A model generated the notes under the pieces. The model was not told where the DNA came from. It did no database searches and saw only the letters and a program-made list of their open reading frames with translations. Of a stretch of DNA of 64,000 nt, positions 9,178-18,213 are shown one piece after another (position 1 is the first letter of the stretch; the number at the start of each line of letters is the position of its first letter). The stretch comes from Teredinibacter turnerae T7901 (lineage in GTDB: Bacteria > Pseudomonadota > Gammaproteobacteria > Pseudomonadales > Cellvibrionaceae), in contig NC_012997.1 in assembly GCF_000023025.1 (NCBI RefSeq), positions 3,717,125 to 3,781,124 on the forward strand. The letters are read 5' to 3'. A program made the translations under genes and the position numbers.

Positions 9178-9597
9178 CTGTTAGGTCACGAGTCTGTGGA
9201 GGTTTCATAAAAAACCCATGCATTTGTTCACAGTTTGAGCAACGCTTTAGGGTTTTTCGTGACCGCATATCTTGCAGGGGGAATATTTCTCAAAAATGCT
9301 AAATTTGTGACAAAAACATTAAGGTTTGACGACAGCAGGCGCTAAAGTGGCGCCAAAACGTGGAGAACCGTGGTGGATGTTAGGGGAAGTACACGCCGCT
9401 ACTTATTGGGATTGAGTTTCGGCGACCAGGAGGCGCGGTAGGATGTCGATATATTTGCACGATGGCAGGCGCAAGACGTGTGCGATACTATATACATACG
9501 CTATACGTGTGAATTACCTGCAAGTTAACACTCTGAGCTGCATGTGCCCCGCAGCTGAAACTTACCCATGCCAAATTCACTTAAAACATAATAAAAA
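9178..9597. other. Divergent intergenic region between the PhoX-like gene and the AraC regulator
   Basis: About 420 bases that must contain both promoters. Apart from the Pho-box-like heptads at 9307-9335 I see no gene or strong repeat. Confidence 0.5.
9307..9335 (-). promoter_or_regulatory. Possible Pho box (PhoB site) upstream of the PhoX-like gene
   Basis: Read on the minus strand, three heptads spaced 11 bases apart resemble the PhoB half-site CTGTCAT: CTGTCGT (6 of 7), CCTTAAT (4 of 7) and TTGTCAC (5 of 7). The 11-bp phasing is the hallmark of Pho boxes. Similarity is moderate, so this rests partly on the neighbouring phosphatase gene. Confidence 0.4.
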
Positions 9598-10755
9598 ATG
9601 CTGAATTTTTATAAGAAAGTTGCCATTGCACTGGTTGGAATGTTGGTGTTCAGCGCACTAACCGGCCTACTATGCGCGCGCTACACGTTTAGGCACGCTC
9701 CCCTGCTTCCCCACAATCGCAGTTTCACTCCCTGGAGCGTGGAAGCCGTTTCTGACGAGCTTCAAGGGGGCAACTCCCACATCGCCATCCAGGAAACCCA
9801 CTTTAGTCTGGTGTTTGATTTTCTCCTGAAAGAGGGGGCTGAGTTTCCTTACACGGCATTCGCGCTGGTGTTTGCACCTACGGGTGAACTGGATCGCTAT
9901 TTAAACCTGAGCCCCTATAGCCACCTGACATTCAGTGTGCAGTGCTCCCGGGAAAACGTCTTGACCTTTGCGCTATTTACGGTTGACCCGCAGGTATCCG
10001 ACCCCAACGATATTTCCACCTACCGCCTTCCCACCACGTTTTTTTCCTGTTATGAGCAATGGACCACTGTCAGTATTGATCTCACCCGGCTCGAGACACC
10101 GCAGTGGTGGTTTAGCCTCAACAGTCTGGAGCTTTCACAGCAGGGCTACGATTTAACCCAAGTACCTCGCTTCACCATCGGTAACTCGTTCCAGAGCCCA
10201 TTCGATGTAAACAGTGAGGTTCGTATTGCGGAATTAACCCTGCATGGTCGCAACTGGGGGTATCTCTATACCTACATAGGGTTGCTGGCTCTGTGTTGGA
10301 TCTTGTTCGGAGTGTGGGTTGCGCGGCTGCATACCAAAACCTTGATACAGTCGCTCAAGGAGAAAATGCAAAAAGACCGCCCGTTGATCGCCTATAAACA
10401 GCTCTCCCTCGAACCGCAAAAAGACAGGGAAAAAGAGAATATTCTGCGCTACATGGCAACCCAGTACGCAAACCCGGAGCTAAATCTTGACGTGGCTATA
10501 TCCTCGCTCGCGGTGAGTCGCACCAAAATTAACGACGTGCTGAAGGCTGAGCTGGGTTATACGTTTAGCGCTTACCTGAACAAACTTCGCCTTACCGAAG
10601 CAGCGCGCCTGTTAGCCGAGAAAAAACACATCAGCGTGGCGGAAATAGCCTACTCGGTGGGGTATAGAAACGTACCCTATTTCAATAAACTCTTTAAAAG
10701 CGAGTACGGTTGTACACCCAAGGTGTTTAAGCAATCCTACAGCGACGACGGTTGA
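9598..10755 (+). CDS. Membrane-anchored AraC-family transcriptional regulator
   Basis: The 385-residue protein has an N-terminal transmembrane segment (about 8-28), a roughly 190-residue region likely facing the periplasm, a second transmembrane segment (about 220-242), and a cytoplasmic C-terminal AraC/XylS double helix-turn-helix (about 285-383, with 'VAISSLAVSRTKINDVLKAE' and 'EIAYSVGYRNVPYFNKLFK'). This layout lets an external signal be sensed directly and passed to DNA. The extracytoplasmic region resembles a carbohydrate-binding beta-sandwich only loosely. It lies between the PhoX-like gene and the GH5 endoglucanase; the latter is a plausible target but unproven. Confidence 0.85.
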   Translation: MLNFYKKVAIALVGMLVFSALTGLLCARYTFRHAPLLPHNRSFTPWSVEAVSDELQGGNSHIAIQETHFSLVFDFLLKEGAEFPYTAFALVFAPTGELDRYLNLSPYSHLTFSVQCSRENVLTFALFTVDPQVSDPNDISTYRLPTTFFSCYEQWTTVSIDLTRLETPQWWFSLNSLELSQQGYDLTQVPRFTIGNSFQSPFDVNSEVRIAELTLHGRNWGYLYTYIGLLALCWILFGVWVARLHTKTLIQSLKEKMQKDRPLIAYKQLSLEPQKDREKENILRYMATQYANPELNLDVAISSLAVSRTKINDVLKAELGYTFSAYLNKLRLTEAARLLAEKKHISVAEIAYSVGYRNVPYFNKLFKSEYGCTPKVFKQSYSDDG

Positions 10756-11173
10756 GCCCAAGCCGCACGCACTTGCTATTGGCCCTGGCCACGCTGGCCC
10801 GAGAGCTATGCCCAGCGGCTCTCTCTTAAGTAAGCTGCCACACCCCTAATATAAAAAGATTGCTTCACGAGAAACCTGGGCCCTGCTAATACTCATTCAA
10901 TTCATTCTGCTGAATGAGTATTAACAACTTCAGGGTATACATTATATTTCTGCGAGTTCTATCCAGCTTTGGTTTCAGATAGCACGTATAGAAACTGACT
11001 GTCATTTTTGGCAAAAATTTTTTCACTTTTCGCGCTTTAGCAGAGAAATTTGAAAAACCGCTACGAGCCTTTTCTTCCGATTCAGTACCTTGCGCACAGC
11101 CTGAATGTGCGAATCACAGCCGGGCTTAACAACAACGAATAACGACTCTTAACTCTTCAACGAGGACACCTCT
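10756..11173. other. Intergenic region between the AraC regulator and the GH5 endoglucanase
   Basis: About 420 bases with no gene. It holds a weak hairpin (10801-10823), the long inverted repeat listed separately at 10881-10935, and the GH5 leader ending in AACGAGGACAC. Confidence 0.5.
10881..10935. repeat. Inverted repeat upstream of the GH5 gene, similar to a miniature-element end
   Basis: A perfect 13-bp stem (TAATACTCATTCA at 10887-10899 / its complement at 10911-10923) with an 11-base loop, flanked by a second pairing CCCTG / CAGGG. The first bases (GGGCC, then CTGCTAATACTCATTCAATTC) resemble the terminal repeat of the nested element at 59841, suggesting a remnant. It could also act as an operator or a transcript hairpin. 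Confidence 0.5.
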
Positions 11174-13126
11174 ATGTTGACTCGACTGCGAAACCCACTT
11201 TTGCGCCTGGGCGCTTGTGTGGCAGCTTGGCTGTGCGCGCAACACGCTTTGGCGCTTACCTGTGAATACGATATCAGTAACGATTGGGGCGGTGGTTTTA
11301 CCGCAAGTATAACTGTCACCAACGACAGCCCGTCTACCGTAAGCAGCTGGGCGGTAAGCTGGGAACACAATAACGGTACCAGCGTTAGCAGCAGCTGGTC
11401 AGCGACGGTATCCGGCAGCAACCCGTACACCGCAACACCATTGAGCTGGAATAGCCAGATTCCTGCAGGCGGCTCAGTAAGTTTTGGTTTACAAGGTAAC
11501 GGCGACGACTCCAGTGCAACCATTACCGCGTGCACGGCTGACGGCCAGACCGGCTCTTCATCGAGCTCGAGCAGCTCTTCAAGCTCGAGCAGTTCTTCAA
11601 GTTCCTCAAGCTCCAGTAGCTCTTCGAACTCCAGTTCATCCAGTTCCAGCTCATCCAGCAGCTCGAGCTCGTCAAGCTCCTCGTCAGGCAGCCCGCAAGC
11701 GTGCGTTTGTAATTGGTACGGCACGACCTACGCGGTCTGCGCGAATCAAGACAGCGGATGGGGATGGGAAAATAACGCCAGCTGTATCGGTGCCGAAACC
11801 TGCAATGCACAATGGGGCGATGGCGGTGTCGAGTGTGGCAATGGCAGCACAACATCGAGCAGTTCCAGCTCAAGTTCAAGCTCCAGTAGTTCCTCCAGCT
11901 CGAGTGGTGCAGGCAGTTCGTCCTCGTCAAGTTCATCCAGTTCAAGTTCGAGCTCAAGTTCATCCAGCTCGAGTTCATCTAGCTCCAGCAGTTCCGGTGG
12001 CTTGTATCCCGACTACAACACCAGCGCGATTGCGCCAGACATGACAGGGATGGAAGCTGACGCCGTAACTCTGGCAAGCCGAATATCACTGGGCTGGAAT
12101 ATTGGCAATACGCTCGAAGCCATCGGCGGGGAAACCGCCTGGGGTAATCCGATGATTACTAACCAGCTTATTGAACTCGTTAAGCAAAGCGGCTTCGACG
12201 CGATCCGCATTCCAGCCTCCTGGGATCAATACGCAAATCAGACCACCGCGGAAATTGACGACGCCTGGCTGGCGCGCGTTAAAGACGTTGTGCAACTGTG
12301 TATCGATAATGACATGCCAGTGGTGTTAAATATTCATTGGGACGGCGGTTGGTTGGAAAATAACATCACGCCAGAAATGCAGGCGGCGAATAACGCTAAG
12401 CAACGCGCCTTCTGGCAGCAGATCGCCACCGAAATGCGCGATTTTGACGGCCGCCTGATGTTCGCCAGTGCGAATGAACCCAATGTGGACAGTGCCGAGC
12501 AGATGGCGGTGCTCATGAGCTATCACCAGACTTTCGTAGACGCCGTGCGTGAGACCGGTGGCCGCAACGCCTATCGTGTTCTGGTTATCCAGGGCCCCAA
12601 CACAGATATCGAACGCACTTACGAGTTGATGTCGAGCATGCCTTCCGACACTGTTGCCGGACGCCTCATGGCAGAAGTCCATTTCTATACACCCTACCAG
12701 TTCACGCTCATGGGTGAAGATGCGGGCTGGGGAAATCAGTTCTTTTACTGGGGGGCAGGCAATCATTCAGCGACCGACACAGCGCACAACCCAACCTGGG
12801 GCGAAGAGTCGTTTGTCGATGATCTGTTCGCAATGATGCAAAGTCAGTTCGTGGATAACGGGATTCCCGTGGTACTCGGGGAGTTTTCTGCAATGCGACG
12901 CACCGACCAATTGTCTGGCGACAACTTACAATTGCATTTGCAATCTCGCGCTTACTGGCACAAATACGTCACCCAGTCGGCGATTGAGCACGGCTTGATG
13001 CCTTTTTACTGGGATGCCGGCGGCTTGAATAATCACTCATCAGGCATATTCGACCGCAATAGCAACACGGTATTCGACACGCAAACGATGAACGCGTTAA
13101 ATGATGGTGTAGACGCCGCGCAGTAG
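11174..13126 (+). CDS. Secreted endoglucanase, family GH5, with CBM2 and CBM10 modules
   Basis: The predicted enzyme hydrolyses beta-1,4-glucan chains of cellulose outside the cell. Order in 650 residues: signal peptide (about 1-27), CBM2 (about 28-125, 'SNDWGGGFTASI'), serine linker, CBM10 (about 173-220, 'CNWYGTTYAVCANQDSGWGW'), a second serine linker (about 224-272), and a GH5 catalytic barrel (about 285-645). The barrel shows 'GWNIGNTLEA', 'ANEPN' with the likely acid/base Glu, 'EVHFYTPYQF', and 'VLGEFS' with the likely nucleophile Glu. ATG 11174 is preceded by GAGGAC. A strong terminator follows. The GH5 subfamily and activity on other beta-glucans or mannan cannot be settled by eye. Confidence 0.93.
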   Translation: MLTRLRNPLLRLGACVAAWLCAQHALALTCEYDISNDWGGGFTASITVTNDSPSTVSSWAVSWEHNNGTSVSSSWSATVSGSNPYTATPLSWNSQIPAGGSVSFGLQGNGDDSSATITACTADGQTGSSSSSSSSSSSSSSSSSSSSSSSSNSSSSSSSSSSSSSSSSSSSGSPQACVCNWYGTTYAVCANQDSGWGWENNASCIGAETCNAQWGDGGVECGNGSTTSSSSSSSSSSSSSSSSSGAGSSSSSSSSSSSSSSSSSSSSSSSSSSSGGLYPDYNTSAIAPDMTGMEADAVTLASRISLGWNIGNTLEAIGGETAWGNPMITNQLIELVKQSGFDAIRIPASWDQYANQTTAEIDDAWLARVKDVVQLCIDNDMPVVLNIHWDGGWLENNITPEMQAANNAKQRAFWQQIATEMRDFDGRLMFASANEPNVDSAEQMAVLMSYHQTFVDAVRETGGRNAYRVLVIQGPNTDIERTYELMSSMPSDTVAGRLMAEVHFYTPYQFTLMGEDAGWGNQFFYWGAGNHSATDTAHNPTWGEESFVDDLFAMMQSQFVDNGIPVVLGEFSAMRRTDQLSGDNLQLHLQSRAYWHKYVTQSAIEHGLMPFYWDAGGLNNHSSGIFDRNSNTVFDTQTMNALNDGVDAAQ

Positions 13127-13170
13127 TATTTGCGGCAACCTCTCAATACTCGTTATTACACGCCAAAAGA

Positions 13171-13198
13171 AAAGGGCAGCTCAACGCTGCCCTTTTTT
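13171..13198 (+). terminator. Rho-independent terminator after the GH5 endoglucanase
   Basis: A 10-bp stem (AAAGGGCAGC / GCTGCCCTTT) with a 5-base loop is followed by a T run. It can also serve the convergent gene ending at 13267, since the complementary strand has A/T-rich flanks. Confidence 0.85.
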
Positions 13199-13266
13199 CA
13201 CCTATTAAACTGGCAATGAAAATTGCGACGTTAATAGGTGGTGCATGGATGCATGCAGGTTGAAGC

Positions 13267-14421
13267 TTACATCGCCCACTCGCCTACGAGACTTTCCAAC
13301 ACCGCCATACGGCCTTGATCCATCAACTTCACACGTTTCACTGTATAAGGCGCATTGAGGCCCGACGCTTTCAGCTTATCTTGATCGATAGCCATTTTCA
13401 GGGTTTGATCACCGGATTTCAGCCATTGCGCTTGAAACGCCAAAACTGCCGGTTTTTGTTCGCCGTCGTAGTCGCGACCGAATACCAGCGCGCGGATTTC
13501 ATAGCGCCCTTCCCGTGCAACGCTCAAACCTAACGACAGCCCAGCAGCATCAGCATCAACCGCCGCCAGAGAAGCGGTTGTCTCGTGCACGTTAACGGCG
13601 ACCCGAGTAACACGTTCCACCAACTCACCGGCTGCATTGCGGACTTTTGCGTTTACGCGCAACGTCCACAACTCACCAGGACGACCGGCAGCTTTTACGT
13701 TCAACGCCGACTGGCTGGAGAAGCGGCCCTTATTGCGCTGGCCTTTCAGCGGATAAATTGAACCATCCGGGGCAACCAGCTCTGCGCGGGCGCCCTGCAG
13801 AGAGGCACGTTGCTCAGACGCGATAGCAGCGTCAAACTGGAAAACCTCGCCTGTGGCAATACCAGATGCAGCCGTTGCCACCTCCAGACTGATATCACTG
13901 TTTCTGTCGAGCACGTAGAGGACAAAACGATCACTGTCATTCGCACTAGCATCCGCCGTGAGCGCAAATTCACCCGCACCCAGACTCGCTGGAATCTGCA
14001 TCACGTGCGCGCGGCCGTACAACTCCGGGTAAGTTTCTTTTAACGCCTGCGAGCGGCGGTGTAATGCAATTTCATCGCTTTCCACATCGAATGATTTTCC
14101 CGCGTGCGAGAGCATCATGTTACGTGGCACTGAAAGCTTTTGCTGACGTTTGCCATTAATAACGGAGTCTAACGGCGACAACTGAATAACAGCGCTTTCG
14201 CCGTCGGTGATAAACGACACGCCCTTTTTTAAATCCGCGCCAGAAACAGTGCGAAAAAATGCTTTGCTGCTTTGTTTCTGCCCCTGCTCATAAAGGGAAA
14301 TAGCATTCTCCGGCTCCAACACCTGAGCAAAAGTAACTGTTTCGCGAGATTCCGATTGCGCGTTTGCTATAGACGCCACCAACAGTGAGGCGACGACCAC
14401 CATATTTTTTATATTCATCAT
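13267..14421 (-). CDS. Secreted protein resembling DUF4785, partner of the lipase
   Basis: About 384 residues with a clear signal peptide ('MVVVASLLVASIANAQ'). The rest is beta-rich and has no obvious catalytic motif: a middle region ('FVLYVLDRNSDISLEVATAA') and a C-terminal Ig-like part with 'GRYEIRALVFG'. The overall look matches DUF4785 proteins, an assignment from memory. It starts only 10 bases after the lipase stop codon, so the two are almost certainly co-transcribed. I chose ATG 14421 (or 14418) with AGGTGG upstream rather than the GTG at 14430. A role as chaperone, inhibitor or co-secreted partner of the lipase is inferred only from this arrangement. Confidence 0.7.
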   Translation of the reverse strand: MMNIKNMVVVASLLVASIANAQSESRETVTFAQVLEPENAISLYEQGQKQSSKAFFRTVSGADLKKGVSFITDGESAVIQLSPLDSVINGKRQQKLSVPRNMMLSHAGKSFDVESDEIALHRRSQALKETYPELYGRAHVMQIPASLGAGEFALTADASANDSDRFVLYVLDRNSDISLEVATAASGIATGEVFQFDAAIASEQRASLQGARAELVAPDGSIYPLKGQRNKGRFSSQSALNVKAAGRPGELWTLRVNAKVRNAAGELVERVTRVAVNVHETTASLAAVDADAAGLSLGLSVAREGRYEIRALVFGRDYDGEQKPAVLAFQAQWLKSGDQTLKMAIDQDKLKASGLNAPYTVKRVKLMDQGRMAVLESLVGEWAM

Positions 14422-14431
14422 TTCACCCACC

Positions 14432-15304
14432 TTATATGTCGTTTCGCAAAATAACGTCGAGGTTAAAACACTTGCGTCGGCTCTGATTGTGACTCAGAGG
14501 CTCCTTACCTTTGGTGCGACTGGTATCGTAGAACCAAACGCTTCCAGCTGCAGATTGGGAGCTGCAATTAATAAAACCGTCAGAGCAGCTGTCCAGCCAG
14601 GCTTGGGTTACCTCCAAACCAAGGTTCTGTGTATAACCACCACAATAGCTGTCCGAATCCCAGATTGCAGTTTCTACGTCAGTGCCGACAATGCTGTAAA
14701 ACGGCACAGGCAAGGCCGGGCGATCTGCAGTACCCAGCAGCGAGGTCTGGTTATAACTGGCCATCCAGCTGGTCTGCTGCATGCGTACTGCGTCGTTTTC
14801 ATAACCGAGCAGCCAGCCAACGGCGGCCTCGAACTGGTTGCCAGAAATAACAGCATCGGCCAGTGGCGTACCCGCACTGCTGGCCGCAATCACATTCACC
14901 CAACGAATGGCGTTAATGATCGTTGGATAGCGGCTGTCCTGAGTTGGGTTGGACAAAATCCAACGCATGACATTGCCGCCGTTAGAGTGCGTTATTACCA
15001 CCAAGTCATCGATATTTTTGCTGGTAATAAAATTGTAGAGCTGAGTCGCCAGGCAGCCAGAGGCACCTGAAGTCCACATGTATTCCTCAAACTGACAGTT
15101 CACAACCAACAAATTGTTACTATTGGGCAGGCCCTGGCGGATAGACTCCACCATGCCAGATTGCCAATAATCGTTGTATGCGTCAGTTTGATTACCCGTG
15201 CCATGTACCAGCGCCACGCCTGTCGCAGCAAATGCACTGCTGGCGCCACCAAAAAGCATAGTGAGCACAAAGGCTCCAAATGCTCTTACCAATCGATTTT
15301 TCAT
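14432..15304 (-). CDS. Secreted alpha/beta-hydrolase, lipase/esterase-like
   Basis: The 290-residue product has a signal peptide (about 1-26, ending AFA) and an alpha/beta-hydrolase body. The oxyanion region is 'VALVHGTGNQ' and the likely nucleophile Ser is in 'ITHSNGGNVMRW'. The usual GxSxG motif appears as THSNG, so the first glycine is replaced by threonine. A candidate catalytic His is in 'PLSHNQSRR' near the C-terminus, and an Asp in the segment before it. Several Cys could form disulfides. GGAGA precedes ATG 15304. The substrate (triglyceride, ester or polyester) is unknown. First gene of a two-gene unit with the DUF4785-like gene. Confidence 0.8.
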   Translation of the reverse strand: MKNRLVRAFGAFVLTMLFGGASSAFAATGVALVHGTGNQTDAYNDYWQSGMVESIRQGLPNSNNLLVVNCQFEEYMWTSGASGCLATQLYNFITSKNIDDLVVITHSNGGNVMRWILSNPTQDSRYPTIINAIRWVNVIAASSAGTPLADAVISGNQFEAAVGWLLGYENDAVRMQQTSWMASYNQTSLLGTADRPALPVPFYSIVGTDVETAIWDSDSYCGGYTQNLGLEVTQAWLDSCSDGFINCSSQSAAGSVWFYDTSRTKGKEPLSHNQSRRKCFNLDVILRNDI

Positions 15305-16559
15305 CGTACGGTCTCCAAAGGTTAATTTTTGATACCACTAGTTGCGAGTTTTACCTTGCTTCTCTTTTTCAGCAGACGCCCCCTTCTTCCCTGGCAGGGC
15401 TCTACCACCGTCTGCACTTTTAAACTCATTCAAGCGCTCGGGGTTTCGCCGTTTATAACGCATACGGCAAGGCGTCCATTCCAAAAATCCATGCGACAGG
15501 TTTTAGCGCCTTCAAACACTAATTTACAACCTTCCCCTGTGCCAAGCGGGATCGGCGCCTATGGCAAATTACCGACCCGTTAAAAAATTTATCCGCCCTC
15601 CCCTCACAGGGCTTCTCTCCAATCTCCAGCCTTGATTTGATTTCAAAAAGGGAATTCCGCGTCAGACAACTATCGCATTTGCCACCTGCCCCTTTATGAA
15701 GTGGGCTGATTTACGGCGTAGTCGTCCAATTGATGAGTAAATAATTCATTCTCGCGATACCGCTACTGAGAATAATGCGGGGGAAATGACTATCGACTAC
15801 GATTTCCTTGTCGATAAAAATTTTCTACATTAAGCCAATCAGAAACGCCCGTTCTAGGCAGCAGAGTCCAACGACGTCTCGCATCGGGCTATTTCGCAAA
15901 CGTTAACAAGAGATACAGGAAGAGCCCGACAATCTGATCTAGAGCTACAGTCTATTGGCTAACAATAAATTAGATCCTGCCATAACTTCGTTAAGCACTC
16001 GTTAAAAATATACGAAATATTCATGGCAGTTTTTTTTGACTAATTTCACAAAGAAAAAATAACAAGTTTTACAACCGCCAACAAACATCTAATACGCGAC
16101 AAGTATCGAAAACGCAGAAACATTATTTTTTAGTTAACAGATTATGCGTTTTTAAATACATAAAAATGCAGGACGAAAATGTATTCCAATACGGATTAAT
16201 TAGTTCGCCGACAGACTTACCCACAAGGCTTGTAAGGGTGGCCGAATTCATTAGCCAACAGCAGGCAACTCTTGCGCAAGCGCCTGAGAGCATCCAACCA
16301 TATGTGGTTGGCCGGGAAACCCCGCGACGCTACCAGGCCAGGTTGCACCCGTGCATTAAATACGGCGTACACCTCTGGATGAGTTGCACACATCAGGTAT
16401 CCGTCGTCTATCCTTTAGTCATGATTGTGCTGGCAACACCGCTGATCAATACGCTAACAATGTCGTCCGAAAGCTCGTGTTTAATCGACGCTGAGACATT
16501 TATTTCCAATGCTAATAGAAAGATACACTTGTTATATCTAATATTTTTCGGGCACAACC
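15305..16559. other. Long intergenic region between the lipase and the chemoreceptor
   Basis: About 1.25 kb without a convincing gene. The lipase promoter should lie at its left end. The middle (15600-16160) is AT-rich and featureless to me. The right part contains a series of hairpins (16216-16324) that may be a structured leader of the chemoreceptor transcript. Open frames at 15329-15583 and 16166-16567 lack family resemblance and were not called. Confidence 0.5.
16262..16324 (+). promoter_or_regulatory. Candidate structured RNA leader upstream of the chemoreceptor gene
   Basis: Three consecutive stems occur in 63 bases: CAGGC/GCCTG enclosing a CTTGCGCAAG palindrome, a 7-bp hairpin CCAACCA-TATG-TGGTTGG (16294-16311), and CGGG-AAAC-CCCG (16313-16324). 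A further CTTAC/GTAAG pair lies at 16216-16236. This density is unusual for an untranslated leader about 240 bases before the start codon. I could not match it to a known riboswitch class, including the c-di-GMP aptamers that often precede motility genes. Confidence 0.3.
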
Positions 16560-18203
16560 ATGAATAACCGAATTCTCGGCCATGTCGGTTCGATAGCCAC
16601 ATTTCTGATTGGGGGGCTCGCTATCCTGCTCCTGGCAGATTGGCAGCTCACCGCCATCGCAACAGGAACCATTGGTCTCGCCACTGGCGCCATGGGCCTG
16701 TGGCTGATTCACCAGGCCTTCATCAAGCGGACCTACCTTGCGTTTGAGCAAGTTGCACATAGCGAGATAAGCCAACTGGATTCCCACGCCCACACCGACA
16801 ACCAACTGGTAAAGTCCCTGGTTGAGTGCCAGATCTCCCGCAAGGGCATTTTTGAGGAACTGGCCAGCAAGGTCGACCGGCAAGCAGTTCGCACCGCCGA
16901 TATCTCCTGCTTCATTGATACCTTGCGCAACTCAATCGACGCCCAATACCAACGCGCGGAGGAGATAAGCTCTGTGGCCCGACAAATGGCCGACAGCGTT
17001 AAAGCCGTGGCAGAAAACGCAGAACAAGCGGGTGATGCCGCGAAAGAAACCTGGGAACAAAGTAACCTCGGCGCGAATGCGGCAACTGCATTGGTGAACG
17101 ATATCAACGCAATCGGCCGTACCGTGGACGAAGTCAGCCAGGCAATCGTATCACTGCAACAACAATCGCAAAGTATTCAGGGTATCACCCAGGTCATTAA
17201 CAATATCGCCGAGCAAACCAACCTGCTGGCCCTAAATGCTGCAATTGAGGCTGCGCGTGCCGGCGACTATGGCCGCGGCTTTACTGTGGTTGCCGATGAA
17301 GTACGTGGTTTAGCTAATCAAACCACCAAAGCGACCAGCGAAATTGAAGATATGCTCGGTAAAAACCGGGGTCAGGCAGAACGGGTGGTGGGCATAATGA
17401 CAGCGCTCAATAGCTCGACCGCAAGCATCGTTGAAAAAGTACAGAGTACTGGCACTACACTGCAGCAAATATCACAGCGGGCGCAAAGCTCTAAAACTCA
17501 GGTTACCGCCATCATTGATGCGGTGCACGAGCAGGTCAATGCCAGCAATGCTGTTTTTTCTGCAATCGACTCCATTAGCCACGAACTTAACAGCTCACGT
17601 AAAAACGTCACTCGAGCGGCGGACGACGGCGTCAAGCTCGCAGAGCTCGCGGAAGATATTCTCGGCAGTTTGGGACAATTTACTCTGGGAAAACGCCACG
17701 ACCAGATACGCACAACGGCAATTGAAACCGCGAAAAAAATTGGCGCAATGTTTGAAGAGGCGGTTCGCGCGGGAAAAATTTCCCAGTCAGATCTGTTTGA
17801 TCGCGACTACAAACCTATCGAAAATACCAACCCTAAAAAATTCAACACCCGCTTTGACGCGTTCACAGATAAAGTACTGCCTGCTGTGCAAGAACCGATC
17901 TTATCCGCGATGGAATTTGTATTATTCGCCGGGGCAGTGGACAACAATGGCTATTTCCCCACCCACAACAAACGCTACGCACAGCCCCTGACCGGTAATT
18001 TCGAGACTGATCTTGTTAACAACCGCACCAAGCGAATTTTTAACGATCGCACCGGTGCGCGCTGCGGAAGTAATACTAAACCTTTTTTACTACAAACCTA
18101 CAAGCGCGATACCGGCGAAGTTATTCACGATCTCTCCGCCCCTATCTATGTGAATGGAAAACACTGGGGCGGATTTAGAATCGGTTACAAAGCGATCCGC
18201 TGA
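16560..18203 (+). CDS. Methyl-accepting chemotaxis protein with C-terminal sensor region
   Basis: The 547-residue protein has two transmembrane helices close together at the N-terminus (about 8-26 and 29-50) with almost no periplasmic loop. The cytoplasmic signalling coiled coil follows (about 110-380), with the conserved hairpin tip '[20 protein letters not shown]' and '[16 protein letters not shown]', which couples to CheW and CheA. Residues about 385-547 form an extra globular region with '[16 protein letters not shown]' and a closing 'WGGFRIGYK', resembling the cytoplasmic C-terminal sensory part of some receptors. The input is therefore probably intracellular. No che genes are nearby. 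Confidence 0.88.
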   Translation: MNNRILGHVGSIATFLIGGLAILLLADWQLTAIATGTIGLATGAMGLWLIHQAFIKRTYLAFEQVAHSEISQLDSHAHTDNQLVKSLVECQISRKGIFEELASKVDRQAVRTADISCFIDTLRNSIDAQYQRAEEISSVARQMADSVKAVAENAEQAGDAAKETWEQSNLGANAATALVNDINAIGRTVDEVSQAIVSLQQQSQSIQGITQVINNIAEQTNLLALNAAIEAARAGDYGRGFTVVADEVRGLANQTTKATSEIEDMLGKNRGQAERVVGIMTALNSSTASIVEKVQSTGTTLQQISQRAQSSKTQVTAIIDAVHEQVNASNAVFSAIDSISHELNSSRKNVTRAADDGVKLAELAEDILGSLGQFTLGKRHDQIRTTAIETAKKIGAMFEEAVRAGKISQSDLFDRDYKPIENTNPKKFNTRFDAFTDKVLPAVQEPILSAMEFVLFAGAVDNNGYFPTHNKRYAQPLTGNFETDLVNNRTKRIFNDRTGARCGSNTKPFLLQTYKRDTGEVIHDLSAPIYVNGKHWGGFRIGYKAIR

Positions 18204-18213
18204 ACACAACCAG

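Noticed and set aside
10801-10827. Terminator of the AraC gene
   Set aside because: Only a 6-bp stem with a long loop and no T run; left as a weak hairpin.
11523-11978. Long open frames antisense to, or out of frame with, the serine-linker coding stretches (also near 51113-51715)
   Set aside because: Low-complexity serine codons keep several frames open; the products are Arg/Leu/Trp-rich or Ala/Arg/Pro-rich artefacts.
15329-15583. 84-codon open frame after the lipase promoter region
   Set aside because: No ribosome-binding site, composition unlike the coding genes around it and no family resemblance; probably chance.
16262-16345. c-di-GMP (GEMM) riboswitch
   Set aside because: Reverse-strand resemblance to GTAGC..GGGGTT was noticed, but the conserved core of the aptamer is missing and the orientation is wrong for the chemoreceptor.
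16166-16567. 133-codon open frame ending inside the chemoreceptor start
   Set aside because: No recognisable domain; it spans the hairpin-rich leader and looks like a chance frame in an untranslated region.
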